Source: Sinohyriopsis cumingii
Lineage: Eukaryota; Mollusca; Bivalvia; Unionida; Unionidae
Direction of reading: 5' to 3'
Assembly (NCBI GenBank): GCA_028554795.2
Contig: CM068835.1
Location: forward strand, 33,930,901-33,994,900
DNA: 64,000 bases
Shown piece after piece: positions 23,001 to 34,989 of the stretch. Within the stretch, counting starts at the first letter, position 1. Each line of letters begins with the position of its first letter. The notes under the pieces were generated by a model that made no database searches, had not been told where the DNA came from, and saw nothing but the letters and a program-made list of their open reading frames with translations. The position numbers and the translations under genes are program-made.

Positions 23001-26000
23001 TGGTAACAAAGCCGTTTGAAATCTTTCTTTTTATTTATATTTTAAAACATCCAAAACATAAATCTGGTATTTCATTTAGATTGGCTAATATCTAAATCAA
23101 AACAATTAAACATTAACTTGGGTATAGGGCTAATTAATATTGTACGTGGTAATTTTCGAAAAGCAGTTTCACAATATTAAATCAAAGATTTGCAAAATTT
23201 GTAAATGTTAAACCTAGCAATTGTTATTTTGTCACAGCTTATTTTTTTTTATCAATTTCTGTCTTGACTTTAATATTTTTGTCTTTAAATATGGATGTTG
23301 GACCTTTGCACACAAAAACATTAATAATAGATCTTAACCTAATTCTGAAGGTAACTTAGTATAGCGTTTGATCGCCATATGTCCATGTTTTAAAAATAAT
23401 TTCTGAACCGACATGAACATTGAACAATTTGCAAGCATAATTTTATGGTAATGATTTTTTAAAGGCTTTGGTCTACACATATGTTGTTTGCTTAGAAAAC
23501 AGGACGTTTGGGGTAAAGGCGATTACTGAAAAATGCTAGTAGTATGGATTGGGTCAATTATTGCAAAATGTACGAAAGTATACAAATTCACGAGACCTGT
23601 TAGTTATAATCGGGATTTTATGATCTTGTTTATTTTACCTCGCGTTCAGTCAATTAATAACCCATCCATATAGCTGTTTTACTCCGTAAAGACATTAATG
23701 GGGGTGCTGGGGAATAATATCATTCAAGGAAATCAAGGTATAACTTAACGATACCTACTTTTCGTCAGGGAAATAAAGCCATATTTAACAATTACACTGA
23801 GGTTGCGATATTTTCCTGACTGAAGTTAAGTCATCAACATAAATATTTGGCCCAATAATCACCTACTAAAGAAATGTGAGCTGTCTTTTTCCTGAGTAAT
23901 TTATCTGAAATGTTAACGTAATTTTATTTGTATCTAGTTGTGTATGTCTAGTTGTGCATTGAAAACTTATTTGATCACGAATCGGAAAATACAGGCATGG
24001 AAGAAATGTAGGACATTTTGTATATTTTGTCGACAGCTGACGGGTTTAAGTACATCAAATACCAGTTTTCCTTAACAAAAAGAAGACTAAAAAACACACA
24101 ATTACCACAACTGAACCAGTATGGTCAAAAGATCTCAACGTCGATTTTTAATGAAACATTTGATATTGAAATATGAAGATATGTTGCAATACAAAACCAT
24201 TTTGACAGCGGACTCCATCAAATCCATGACGACACGTGCAGGTATATCCGCTTGCAGTGGTAACACAGGTCGCTCCATTCTGACAAGGGCTGCTGGCACA
24301 GTCTTTAATATCTAAAATAGACGTAAAATGTTGAACTGATGCATGCTAAACAAACGATTAAATAAATTGTTGATTAGATGTAGAGCCTCGTGTGTTATTG
24401 TCATTGAATTATTCTTCATTATGTACGACAGCTTTTAAAACATTTATATGCATACATAGCAATAGGCAAATGTTTCCTCGTAATTTCGTCTGATAAGACA
24501 AATGCCATCTAATAAATAATTCTGGTAGACGAAACATGAATGAAATTATCACAGAGACAGGCCACTTCCATGAAAGGTGGCTGTGTATGTTTGTGTGTGT
24601 GTGTGTATGAAACTAGTATCTAAGCATGAGTTCTTACGCATTTGTCATTGATTTGTATTAGTTTGTGGATGAATCAAATCATTTACCTTTGCATGTGGTG
24701 GAGACTGCAGAATTCACAAATGAGACAAGATTTGCTGGCTGGTTCACATAAAGAAAATACGATGGGTCCGAAGCGACCTGTTGAAGATGGAGACTTGGAG
24801 CGCTAATTCCTATCCCTACAGAAACAGAGTGTAACACCTGTTAAATCATTGCTATGATTGATTTTGAATAAAGTTTCGATCTTTTGAACTTTAATTGCAA
24901 GAGTAATACTTATTAAGATAAACATACAAACATAAGAATTAAAAATAAAGCATAATTAAAACCATGCTTGCATTATGTTCTCGTTGAAATGAAGCAGCAT
25001 ATTGACATATAAAAAAGTATTTGCATAAAGCAAGCAAAATGAACAATTTTGGCTTTTTGCTTAGGATATCAATAAAGTGTAATCAATCCTATGTAACTAT
25101 ACAATGCACCAAACAGTTCAGGTAAATATTTGCTAATTATGAATTTCCAAAACAGTTTTGAAGAAAAGCGATACAGTTTTTTTTTAAATCCCCACAATTT
25201 CTCCTATTGAATGAATGTTACCCTTTTAATACGTCAAACTTCACTGTTAAAATTCCAACATTATTCGAAACAATCAAAATAATTTCTACAATGTGATGAC
25301 GATTAAACTTGAATAAAGTACATACCTATGACATATAATCTGAGAGATGTGTATGACGACTTAAGGAGTCCAGCGATCGCCAATGTTGCAGATTCATCTC
25401 TGGAACCACCGTCCGTAAGTAAAACGACATATTTAACAGAATTTGATCTTGCCGTCCGGTCCAGAACATCCTTTGCACTCTGCAAGCCAGCATCAATGTA
25501 ATCGATATAACCACTTTGAAATGTAATGCTTTGAACAGCAGATATGATGCTAGATTTATCTGAATATCGAATAAGGTCAAATTCAATTGTAGCTCTGAAT
25601 GTATTGTGTCCGAATTGGACAACACCAATATGGAAAGCATCTCGGCCAATTATCACCAAATTTGTAAATTCTTGTACAAAGTCAAGTTCATTCTGGAATC
25701 CCGCGTTTCCTATGCTTCCCGTTGAATCGAGTACAAATACTACATCTATAGGATCCACCGTGCACGTCCCTGTTTCAAAACATAAATAACTTAATGATGG
25801 TTGCACTTCAAGGTCTGACAATAGGCAAAGGTTGTTTTTATATTCTTATTATAATGTAGTCGAAAAGCATGCTAAAGCTTAGCTTGATTTTAATCAAAGT
25901 TAGCATCTTTGTTCACTCCAGTCATAGAGAAAATAGCGACATTGGTACGTCCATAAATCTAAACTTCGTTACTATTTATTATTTACATTGAAAGCATTCT

Positions 26001-28412
26001 ATCGACATAAATATATGTTACAGATTTAGCACAACTTTATAATCTAATATTTTGAACAACTAGAAAATGATAAAGATGCTTGACTTACCTGTAGCAGTCC
26101 TTTTCGCTATAGCATGATCATCATGTATGACATCACTATGCTGACACAGTTTCCCTGCCCATCCGGGTGGACAATTACAGATAAATCCTCCGGGTACAGT
26201 GATACACTCTCCTGCATTTCCACAAGGGCCATATTCACACAGATCAACTGGAAAAGGCGGATAATGTATGTATGTATGTATGTATGTATGTATGTATGTA
26301 TGTATGTATGCATGCATGCATGTATGTATGTATGTATGTATGTATGTATGTATGTATGCATGCATGCATGTATGTATGTATGTATGTATGTATGTGTGTG
26401 TATGTACAAGTGTGTGTATGTATGTATGTATGTATGTATGTATGTGTGTGCGTGTATGCATGCATGCATGCATGCATGTATGTATGTATGTATGTATGTA
26501 TGTACGGATGTATGTATGTATGTATGTATGTATGTTTAACAAGCCCAAACATACTATGTAATGTCCAAAAGCAAATCAATTGTTTTAAATTACAGTTGTA
26601 ATGAATGTTACTATCTACTCTGCCGGAAACATTATCATTGTGACTTATCTATTGGGTCATTTTATTCATTTTGACAGCTTTACGTTTGCTTTAGGTCGAA
26701 AGGGCAGCGTATTCCCGTCAAAAGTATACAAATGGAAGGCATCCAACATTGAACAAAGTTAAACAATTTGTCAATCTTTGAACAATATGGAATGATAAGA
26801 GATGGAATTTACAACTCTTTTATCACAAGACATTACAGAGCGAAAGTCAACAGTAGGATTATAAGTTATGCATCACATACATTTACCGTATTCTTTGATA
26901 TTGTTTGCTTCTGACTTGTGGTCTTGAGGAGAGGGACGCAGAAATCCATCTGATATTTCAAGGCTTGGAAACTAAAATCAATACCAATCAAATGAAGAAT
27001 ATATTTAGGAACAGCATATAAATATGCAAATAAGAATAATATACATGGCACATTGTAGACGTCAAGGGAACAGGAAATATATATACAATATTGAAATACA
27101 AACTCAACTGTTCTTAATCTATATCTGTATAATATTTTACACAAATTATTAAAGTAATGCACATAAAATGTATTGGTATGTGATAGTCGCTTGCCAGAGA
27201 AATTTGATTTTTTTGTCACGTCGGTAGATTTTCTTTTAGACGATTGCTTCTCGACGTATTGATTTTATACACCTACGTTTGATTTATCATTGTAAATTAG
27301 TTCATATTTATTCGACATATCCACATTTCCTCTGCAATGGTACTCTTGCAAATCATTCCTAAAGACCTCCCAATCTTATCTTTGTTTTTCATATTTATCA
27401 CCCGCTTATCCCTAACGTTAAGTGCACCTTTTGTGTTTCTTTATGTTGTTGGTTATATACCTACTGACTTTATATTTAACCTAATGCATTAGTCAAAGAA
27501 AGAAAACGTGGACCATTATGGAGATACAAAAATGATAAACTATCTATATTCACACATTTTCTGTATCAAATAAATATTCTCTATTGACCCTGTCTTTAAT
27601 ATGGTCAAGATGTCATGCTGTCACAGACATATCCTTATATGATAAATGTTAGATCATTTATGATCGTTAACAGCTGTACTCGGAAATTAAACATGTTTAC
27701 AGAATTTATATATTTAGATTATTTAAAACAAAGCAATTGTTTTTTAGAAGCTCTGCCCCAAGATAGAGACTTTTGTCTAAGAAACCGTCAAAGCATGATA
27801 TCATGGGAACTGTTCAGTGACATACCACACCAATAGACGCAAAGATTAATTGTAAAGAATACCAACCCCAAAAACGTCGGAAGATTTATGTATAATTTTT
27901 ATTTGGGCATTTTAGTCTTTCTTTCTTTCTGGGGTATGATGCCATCTCTTGCGATTGCTTGATAGAGTGGTCTAAACAGAAGATATTAATGTATGTATTT
28001 GTTATACAAACTGTAGATATTAGTTATACACCATGTGTGAAGTCTACAAAAGCATGTATATTATTTCATTTCATCTAATTTCTTCAACATTGTTTAAGTT
28101 TATAAATTACAGCTATGTATAATTTAATAGTTTCACTCGTGTACCTCATAAATTAGGAAATGTAAGCCTTTGAATTGAAGTATATTGGCTTGCCTATTAA
28201 ACAAATCAAGAATCTGGTTACAAGATCAATTATCGTCTTGCCTATCACACATAAATCGCGCATTTATATTTGTTGTTGTAAAAACATAATATGGCGTCAC
28301 ATACCTCCTTTGGATAACCAGTTGGTTTCCATGAAGACACTGCTCCCCAAATATGACATCCTAAAAAGATGTCTAGCATGACCAACCAAACAAATATAAA
28401 TTTCATTCCCAT
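19896..28412 (-). CDS. VWA-EGF type I membrane protein, 11 exons, apparently complete
   Basis: Joining 28412-28305, 26971-26887, 26247-26089, 25769-25326, 24815-24687, 24311-24198, 22758-22645, 21852-21739, 21277-21164, 20749-20636 and 20002-19896 gives 1,602 nt, 533 residues. Every junction is GT/AG and all phases agree (first junction phase 0, the rest phase 1). Domains: signal peptide 1-25; linker; EGF 66-100; VWA 125-305 with a DSTGS MIDAS motif at 132-136 and LLTDG; EGF modules at 309-346, 347-384, 385-422, 423-460 and 461-498, the last four starting DINEC as calcium-binding EGFs; transmembrane helix about 503-524; cytoplasmic tail RRKNKERM. It is probably a cell-surface adhesion or matrix-binding protein. 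The MIDAS third position is Thr rather than Ser and the usual downstream Thr loop reads GYIDYIDAG, so metal binding may be altered. The ligand is unknown. Confidence 0.93.
20636..20749 (-). CDS. exon 10: calcium-binding EGF module 6
   Basis: 114 nt, phase 1-1. It encodes DINECETFPCENSGEC, then NCDCLQGFGGKNCSY. Confidence 0.95.
21164..21277 (-). CDS. exon 9: calcium-binding EGF module 5
   Basis: 114 nt, phase 1-1. It encodes DINECDGVPCQNDGNC, then FCTCLNGWQGKNC. Confidence 0.95.
21739..21852 (-). CDS. exon 8: calcium-binding EGF module 4
   Basis: 114 nt, phase 1-1. It encodes DINECDSSPCANGGNC, then FCHCHIGWEGKNC. Confidence 0.95.
22645..22758 (-). CDS. exon 7: calcium-binding EGF module 3
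   Basis: 114 nt, phase 1-1. It encodes DINECDSLPCYNGGSC, then LCNCAEGWTGRNC. Confidence 0.95.
22759..24197. other. intron 6 of the VWA-EGF gene
   Basis: The 1.4-kb AT-rich intron holds no further EGF exon. An NCSNYG end with GTGAGT near 22,945 was examined and rejected. Confidence 0.7.
24198..24311 (-). CDS. exon 6: EGF module 2
   Basis: 114 nt, phase 1-1. It encodes DIKDCASSPCQNGATC, then CTCRHGFDGVRC. It lacks the Glu of the calcium-binding DxNE motif, so this is a plain EGF. Confidence 0.93.
24581..24608. repeat. GT-rich microsatellite in intron
   Basis: CTGTGTATGTTTGTGTGTGT and following GT repeats, within intron 5. Confidence 0.8.
24687..24815 (-). CDS. exon 5: end of VWA domain
   Basis: The 129-nt phase 1-1 exon continues as GIGISAPSLHLQQVASDPSY and ends STTCK, the last strand and helix of a VWA domain plus the closing Cys. 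Confidence 0.93.
25326..25769 (-). CDS. exon 4: VWA domain, main part
   Basis: The 444-nt phase 1-1 exon encodes DPIDVVFVLDSTGSIG, FHIGVVQFG, SVKYVVLLTDGGS and LRLYVIG, the beta strands, MIDAS Asp-x-Thr-x-Ser and TDG motif of a von Willebrand A domain. The domain is finished by exon 5. Confidence 0.95.
26089..26247 (-). CDS. exon 3: first EGF module
   Basis: The 159-nt exon is phase 1-1 and encodes DLCEYGPCGNAGEC and CNCPPGWAGKLC, six cysteines in EGF order, then a His/Asp/Lys linker leading to the VWA domain. A TATG microsatellite starts about 15 bp upstream of its acceptor. Confidence 0.92.
26264..26535. repeat. TATG/CATG microsatellite, about 270 bp
   Basis: Long runs of TATG are interrupted by blocks of CATG and TGTG. 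It lies in intron 2 immediately upstream of exon 3. The long Tyr/Val/Cys/Met and Ile/His/Thr open frames here are artefacts of the 4-bp repeat. Confidence 0.97.
26887..26971 (-). CDS. exon 2: linker
   Basis: The 85-nt exon runs from an acceptor ending TTTTAG to a donor GTAAAT. It encodes FPSLEISDGFLRPSPQDHKS and a few more polar residues. Phase 0 in and phase 1 out exactly bridge exons 1 and 3, which is the main support for it. Confidence 0.8.
26972..28304. other. intron 1 of the VWA-EGF gene
   Basis: The 1.3-kb AT-rich intron has no recognised element or nested gene. Confidence 0.7.
28305..28412 (-). CDS. exon 1: start codon and signal peptide
   Basis: The first ATG after an upstream in-frame stop gives MGMKFIFVWLVMLDIFLGCH and then IWGAVSS, a hydrophobic secretion signal with a likely cleavage near residue 25. 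The donor is GAG followed by GTATGT, phase 0. A second ATG two codons later could also be used. Confidence 0.88.
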
Positions 28413-28470
28413 CTGTACCTTTTGCGTCTTCTCGAGAACTATTTTAAAATTAGGTTCAAAGGCCTTCGCG

Positions 28471-28480
28471 TATATTTATA
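28471..28480 (-). promoter_or_regulatory. candidate TATA box of the VWA-EGF gene
   Basis: TATAAATATA on the minus strand lies about 60 bp upstream of the ATG at 28,412, leaving room for a start site about 30 bp downstream and a 5' leader of roughly 30 nt. Confidence 0.5.
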
Positions 28481-31400
28481 TGAAAGGGCAGATTTATATT
28501 TTCACTAACCAATGCAGTGATTGGTTCTTTTTAGAATGCATAACTAGCAAATAACTAGCAAATAGGAGATGAACAAGCATAATAATATATGAGGACTTCC
28601 TTCTCCAGATAGGTATCAATATATAAATAGCTATTAGTGATGATCGTGTGTATCAAATACATATACGCTCGTAAGCTGACAAGTACACTAATATAACCTT
28701 CACTTATATGCTTCTTAAGAGTAGGCTGTTTCCTTGAGTTCCTATTAGTTGGCTTGTGGATTCATTTACTTAAGAGTGGACATTGTGTATTTTAAGAAGT
28801 AAATTTAACTAAAATAATACAAAAAAATGCTCTATTTCCTCAGCTCCAAAACATTATTCTGAACTAAGTAAATACACTGCTTGCGTGTCATCGAGTAAAC
28901 CAATTTACTTGTTGCATGTCATAATTTATGTTTCAATACTGATTTCTTCAATTAGGCATTATTAATAATAAGTGACATACTACAGATGGGCATGCAAGAA
29001 ATCATACAAAATATGTGAAACAGAAAACGGAAGCAAATGAAATAAATGCTGATGTAACTGTTATACAAGTTTACTTTAAAAGGTAGGAAGTTGAAATATG
29101 GCAGCGAGCAATATAAGAGGTTGATACTACTGAGGGGGTAAACTGAAGCAGATCCTGCATAAACTATTATCAATGCCATTTACTGATTGTTCATTTCATG
29201 ATCCATATTGATTGTTGTTTTTTTGTGTTTCTCAATTGTCATGTGTCATCGAGCTCTGAACATTTTACGAAGGAAATATTGTGTCAAGAACAACTCGTGC
29301 CGATTAAACATCATCGTTATTCTTCTCTACAAATGCTTACCCACTTTGTCTTCATCTTTGCTGTTATCACTTTCTTGACGTTCTTTGTTATCTCTGTATA
29401 ATCGGGTAGGGTTGAATCTGATTGTAACTGTAGTTGTGAAATTTTGTTGTTGTGTGGAATGATAATATCCATATTCATGACCACGTCTTTAGGTATCAAA
29501 ATATATACTGTCAGCTGACGAAGAATAATCCAGCTTCACTCTTGAAGTATATATGGACTGTTTAAATCTTACCATAATGTTTCTACCTGAGGCCAAACAA
29601 CGTTTATCAATCAATAGTTCCCTTGTTACCGTCATATGCCTTGAACAATTGAAAAACAATCTGTGTAACATTGGTTCTACTTGCAACCTTTGTGCCTGAA
29701 ATGCAGATTATATATCATCTGATCCTTTGATACAACCTCGGAGCATTTTATTCTGCCAGACCTTAAGTATATTACAGGAAAACATATACCCAGCCTGTTG
29801 CCTTATCTTTATCTGTCAATGAATTACTCCTGGTATCCGAAATTTTAATTTGAAAAAACAACCATAAATGTCCATGTCCCTTTTGTTTGCAAGTAAATGC
29901 TTTCTTGAATTGTCGTTTAGATCACTTTTTACCAGTAATGTATAATAGCATTTTACATATCATTATCTACTATTTGTTATATTTGCTCTTCGTTTATCTA
30001 CGGTAACGAGTTAGAAGGATGTTAAATTTATTGCAGATCAGATTATGTTACTTCATCCCTGTTCCGTTTGTGACAGGATGAAGCCACTATGACATTATAA
30101 AGCGAGGTTTCATTAAAATAATCTGAAATATGTAAACAGATTTACTCACTATGAAATAGTATAATGTGTTAAATTCAAGTAAAAATTACAATACTGGCCA
30201 TTTTCATTGATTTTTCTCTTAATCTCGCCTGACAGTGTGTTCTGCGTATGTTCAGAGATTCATGACTGTTCATTTTATAATGTCGGTAAGACTGTTAAAT
30301 AATTTCTATACAAAATAAAAGATAGTTTAGCGTGCAAACATTGCACTCTCTCTGAGTCAACCACTTAGGTAATACTTTAGTTGCAATTGTTAGTGTATAC
30401 GGTAGACGTATGCATGTAAACAAAAGCTTCTACTGACAAAAGATGATAACTAAAAACGCATATCGGTCAATTCCGTTACCTATTTGTGGCCTGTCATTGA
30501 CCGGAACCAGTAATGTGGTTGTTGCGAAAACCGAATAGATAAAAATATAGTAGAGATTTCAAACGCTAAACCTAAAAAAGAAAAGAGGACAGCAAACCAA
30601 AAAACTGGACATTCCATTTTTTATGTTTCATACGATACCTTTGTAAAAATGAAGAGGAGGTCAGCGGTAAAGATTGTAACATTTATTTGGATTGTACATT
30701 GTTCAAATATATTTGCTTACCAACTTTTAATCTACGTTCTGATTTGATGCATCCAATGCTTCAGATCAGCTGGCAAATGTGTTTGATTTATCACGGGTTT
30801 TGAATAAATGTTAAACAAGTTCAATGTCTACGTGACGGAAAGGACAAAGTGGCTACTAATAATCTCTAGTTTTGAACAGAAGTCAATTCACAAATATAGT
30901 CCTATTAATGACTCAATACTAATATCAACTCAAAGTTGTCATGAAGAAAAAATTGAATTTCTAGTTGTTTTAAAAGTTTCGTCTCTGTACTAGTTTATGA
31001 AGTATTTGCCTTAAATTCATAGTATTGAGTCGAAAAAAGCCCACTTCAAGAGAACAAAACGAAGTGAATGCCTTATATATGCAACGCAAGTAACATTTTT
31101 GATGACCATAACATGCAAAATCTTCACGTGCAATTGTTAGTTTGTAGTCCTGAAGAAGGCTTTTCTTTAACAGTTTGTAATATATCATCCCGAAAACCCG
31201 CATTATATTAACACGTTATGCTGATAAACAACCAGGAAAGGCAACAAATATTCCTTGCATTTTACCTGATCATCAAATAACCCTCAAGCAAAGTCAAAAT
31301 GTTAATCAGCTTACATTTTTATCGATTAATATCCTCAATCCAAAATAGATATGAGGTATGCTAATACTTTTTTACACTACGGGGGCTCCTTTTTCTTATT

Positions 31401-32380
31401 GGAGAACGATGGGTCTCAGAGTTGAAATTTTAATCCGTTTTGCAAGTGAGCATGTGTTTTTATGTGTGCATGCTCATGAAATGTCACTTAGCCCTTCAGG
31501 CACCAGTCAGAAGAAGCATTTATAACAAATGACAATTATACAGTTTATTTTGAACTTATGGACCAGGTGTATCACCCACCACCGAAGGCAGGGCATAACA
31601 TTTGAGAGAAAGGAAACAAACAGTAACGGAGAAACGTCCTACGAAATACTGCCAATTTGCTTCTTCGGGAATCTAGAGACAGCGTTTTAATAATGTGTAT
31701 TTCACCTGAAATTTTATGCTGGTACATTAAAACACGGACTTCAGTATCCATAAATTGAGAGTCGTCAAATCGTCAGTTAAGATCTAATGATAAGATTATT
31801 TTATGCTTAAGATTAAACGAGACAGGCTATTTCAATATATTCCGATTTTTATTCTAGCAATGTATAGATGGTTCTCCACCTATACAAATAAGTATCAGTT
31901 GATACGGTATACTAGACTTGAATATTTGTTATATACATGCATTTTTTCAGGCATGATGTTAATGGAATGGGACATTGGGGATATATTTCATTAAACAGTG
32001 GAATATAAATTAATTCAAAGAGTAGATTCACAAGCAAAAGGCAAACCAAGGCCAGGCGTGTCTACATAAATAACAACAAACCAAAATATGGTGTAAATAA
32101 TGACATCCAGGCATTAGTAACGCTGCCCTAGCATGTTGTGAAAAGTAAACGGATTATAGAGGTTAAGAAAGAATAAATTATTAAAATTAAACCAAGTGAA
32201 GGCATTGGGATAAAATTAGAAATTATTGAGGCAGTGACAATGTTAATACTAGTGGTAACTCTTGGAGAAATTTTGTAAACATATTCTGCCTTGAGAAATT
32301 GATAGTATACATGAAATTAACTACAAATGGACATGAGCAGTGTAACATAGAGGAAACGGTGAATATGAACGTCAATTACA
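28481..32380. other. AT-rich intergenic DNA upstream of the VWA-EGF gene
   Basis: No coding exon was recognised. A short palindrome around 30,053-30,087 (TTCATCC and GATGAA arms) is visible. Other open frames are short and of random composition. Confidence 0.55.
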
Positions 32381-32389
32381 ATCACTAAA

Positions 32390-33400
32390 CATTAAGCACA
32401 TATAGCAAACAGAACGCAGAAACTTTTGCAGCGCGCTCTTAAAAGAATAAAGTGTTGGATTTTGTTTAATATCGTTGGGAATGATACTCCACAAAACTGC
32501 TGCAGAATGGGTAAAAGCAGTATTGTATAGCGTCTTGTTGAATTTTTAGGCAAATGAGGATTATATTTCGAGATAGACCACAGATTGTGTGAATGAATAT
32601 AGGAAGCTGGAGACAGAAAATCTTTAATATATCGTTGATTTTCGTTATCAAAAGATAAATGTATGTCACAATAGCTGTAAAGAATTTTATTCTATAATTG
32701 AAAAGTAACTACTGTAAATTATTGAATGTATTAAAGGATGAATAGTCTCTTTTGCAATAATTCAAACGGATTATTTTGTTGAGTTTAAGTATTTAATTAG
32801 GATTAGTAGCATCAGTTTTGCCTGCTATGGAGCAACCAAAATCAAACAAAGGTAATATGTATCCATTATAAAAACATTTTGACACAGCTTCTGACACATT
32901 CAAAGACAATTTATTAAATGAGGCTACTGTGCATGATACTGCAGAACACACGCCTTCTAACGATAAATGCGTGTTAGTAATCACGCTTCGATGTTTTTTT
33001 TTTGTATGTTATTTTATTTATTTCTAAGATATCCTCTAATGTTTGCATTATTTGCCTAGATTCTAATGTCATACATTTAATATGACTGAATATTTGTTTT
33101 GTTGCTTTAGCACCACAGTATAACAGTATTAACATACGTCTTTGTTTTGTTCAAAATGAAGCATTGTATCATTCGTAACGTATACAAGTTGTGTCTTCCG
33201 CAATAATATCATTTTCGGTGGCATTTATATGATGATGTAACTGATCCAACAAAAATGGAATCTCCACTTTTGACATATTGTAAATAAGCTATAACATTGG
33301 CTATAGAAATACACCTTTTCCTTCCTGTTAGGTAAGATTCAAACAAAGGAAGCGAATTATGAAAGACTGTGTATGGGTGCGTTTATTTCATTAGTATTTC
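32390..33400 (-). pseudogene. LINE reverse-transcriptase 3' half relic
   Basis: Minus-strand fragments in order: LTGRK (about 33,330), INATENDIIAEDTTCI near 33,200 at the place of the ADDT catalytic box, CFYNGYILPLFDFGCSIAG near 32,870 (thumb region, FYN.YILP.FDY....WG), then LWSIIPNDIKQNPTLYSFKS and ALQKFL near 32,470-32,410, the typical end of Rex/CR1/L2-like LINE proteins. The catalytic FADD is changed to AEDT, and stops and frameshifts are many. Confidence 0.8.
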
Positions 33401-33559
33401 AAGATCTATTTAATCGAATGCTTTTTAAAAATCGTGGATTTGTCAATGATTCAAGTAGAGGACTGTATACTTTGAGTGAGATTATATATTTGTACAATGT
33501 CACTGCAATTACTTTTTCGGTCAATCGTTTAATCATTATCGAGATCATCCATTAACAAA

Positions 33560-34100
33560 CGTTCTAATCTAGTTAGAAGCAACAAATAATTCATTTTCAA
33601 TTCCGAATTTAGTAAAATTCCAAATGGGACCGTGGGTTATACAAAATAAATATCGGGGATATATTGACAGGAATACTAAAGTGCTTCCTTCTGTTAATAA
33701 TTATGTTGCAACGATAAGCTGGCTAACGGTGAAATAGTATATTGTCCTTGCAAAAGTTGAAGGGAAAGTTTAAAAGGGATTGAAGAGTGATTTTGGTACA
33801 ACGAGATTGAGACTTTAAGATTATGTCAGTGTGAGAGCGATGAATAGCTCTTAGCCGTCGACACGAAATAACAGCCTTAACAAACAGAAGTATATCAATA
33901 GCCGGACCAACAAGCAATAAAATGACAGCAAGAGTATCTCTCAAATGTGTCTAATTTACTAGAGTAATGATCGACCACCTTCTCAGTGACCAAAATGTGT
34001 TTGATAGGGATCAAATGGGTCCTTCCTCATGTTTTCTGAACAAATATTCCAATACAATAAACATGAAAAATATATGTATTGCCATTCCTTTAGCACTGTT
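33560..34100. other. AT-rich DNA, nothing recognised
   Basis: Follows the LINE relic upstream. No feature is supported. Confidence 0.5.
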
Positions 34101-34109
34101 CTTTTGTGC

Positions 34110-34285
34110 TTGTAATAATCTTAAAGTTCAGCTAGAAGTATGATTTGTAGCAGATGATGGCAAACACAGAAATTCCTGTACTAATCGTCCATTTTCTAAA
34201 GTAACTGTGGATAATATTTTGCAAGACACTGTGGCTGACACCTATACCATTTTTATCATAAGCACGTACCCTTTAAATCAACGAA
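34110..34285 (+). repeat. dispersed repeat, copy 1
   Basis: About 170 bp match the reverse complement of 59,825-59,995 with visible blocks such as AGAAGTATGA, GATGGCAAAC, CAGAAATTCCTG, TCTAAAGTAACTGT and CCTATACCAT. The family is unidentified and non-coding. Confidence 0.75.
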
Positions 34286-34740
34286 AGAGCAATATATACT
34301 CCTCCTGTAAGTTTTGGTCAGCAAATAATGCAAACCTTCACTGCAATTGCAATTGTGGCATATTCGACTTTTAATCTCCTCCTAGTATCCCACAGGGAAG
34401 CTGCCGAAAATGTATACCTCTATCACAGATAGACACATGATTGCATAAGTGCGTAGTTGGGTACAATCTCTTGCCAGAAGAGATATATATACGGACAGAT
34501 GGATGAAAGGACGGACGGACTGAAGTTATTGCAACACCCCTGATATAGATATAGAAATAAATGTATAAATTCAACATGATATCAGTTATGTTCACCAATT
34601 ATTCATGCTCCTCTGGTAGAAACATTATCCTCTCAAACTATTCCTGTTAAAAAAACAATTTGTCTTTATTGGTATGTCATTTATATCAATGTTAATGGTG
34701 CGAAATATAAAACAACTTCTGGACATTTATATACAACGAG

Positions 34741-34985
34741 GTCCCAGGTGGCCGAGTGGTCTAAGGCCCACCCTTTACAGATCATCGACATCTCACCTCT
34801 GTCCTCCTGGTTAGAGTCTTGGCTTATCCAACGTAGGAATGTGATAAAGATAGCCAGTAGTTTCCCAAGGGTCTGTGGTTCCTGCAGGGAATTTCCCGGG
34901 CTCTTCCTCTAATGCAATATACTGGCTGCCGAACAGACTATCATATGCTGATGAATAGCGTTAAAACCTACAAAGCAAATAAGCA
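34741..34985 (+). mobile_element. tRNA-derived SINE, copy 1
   Basis: The head GTCCCAGGTGGCCGAGTGGT contains an RNA polymerase III A box (TGGCCGAGTGG, 34,749-34,759), as in tRNA-Leu/Ser, and a decayed B box (GGTTAGAGTCT, about 34,809). The body (GCCAGTAG, TTTCCCGGG, CTTCCTCT) and tail (GCGTTAAAAC) are shared with a second copy at 48,775. The tail resembles those of mollusc SINEs from memory. It is not a functional tRNA: no cloverleaf follows. Confidence 0.75.
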
Positions 34986-34989
34986 AACA

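Noticed and set aside
22940-23065. Possible extra EGF exon ending NCSNYG before GTGAGT
   Set aside because: No EGF cysteine pattern, a stop within the required length, and no acceptor giving a 114-nt phase 1-1 exon.
26060-26601. Open frames of Tyr/Val/Cys/Met or Ile/His/Thr repeats
   Set aside because: They are translations of the TATG microsatellite; only the EGF exon at 26,089-26,247 is real.
34741-34830. tRNA-Leu/Ser-like gene
   Set aside because: Only the A box is intact, no cloverleaf can be folded, and the downstream body is shared with the copy at 48.8 kb, so it is a SINE.
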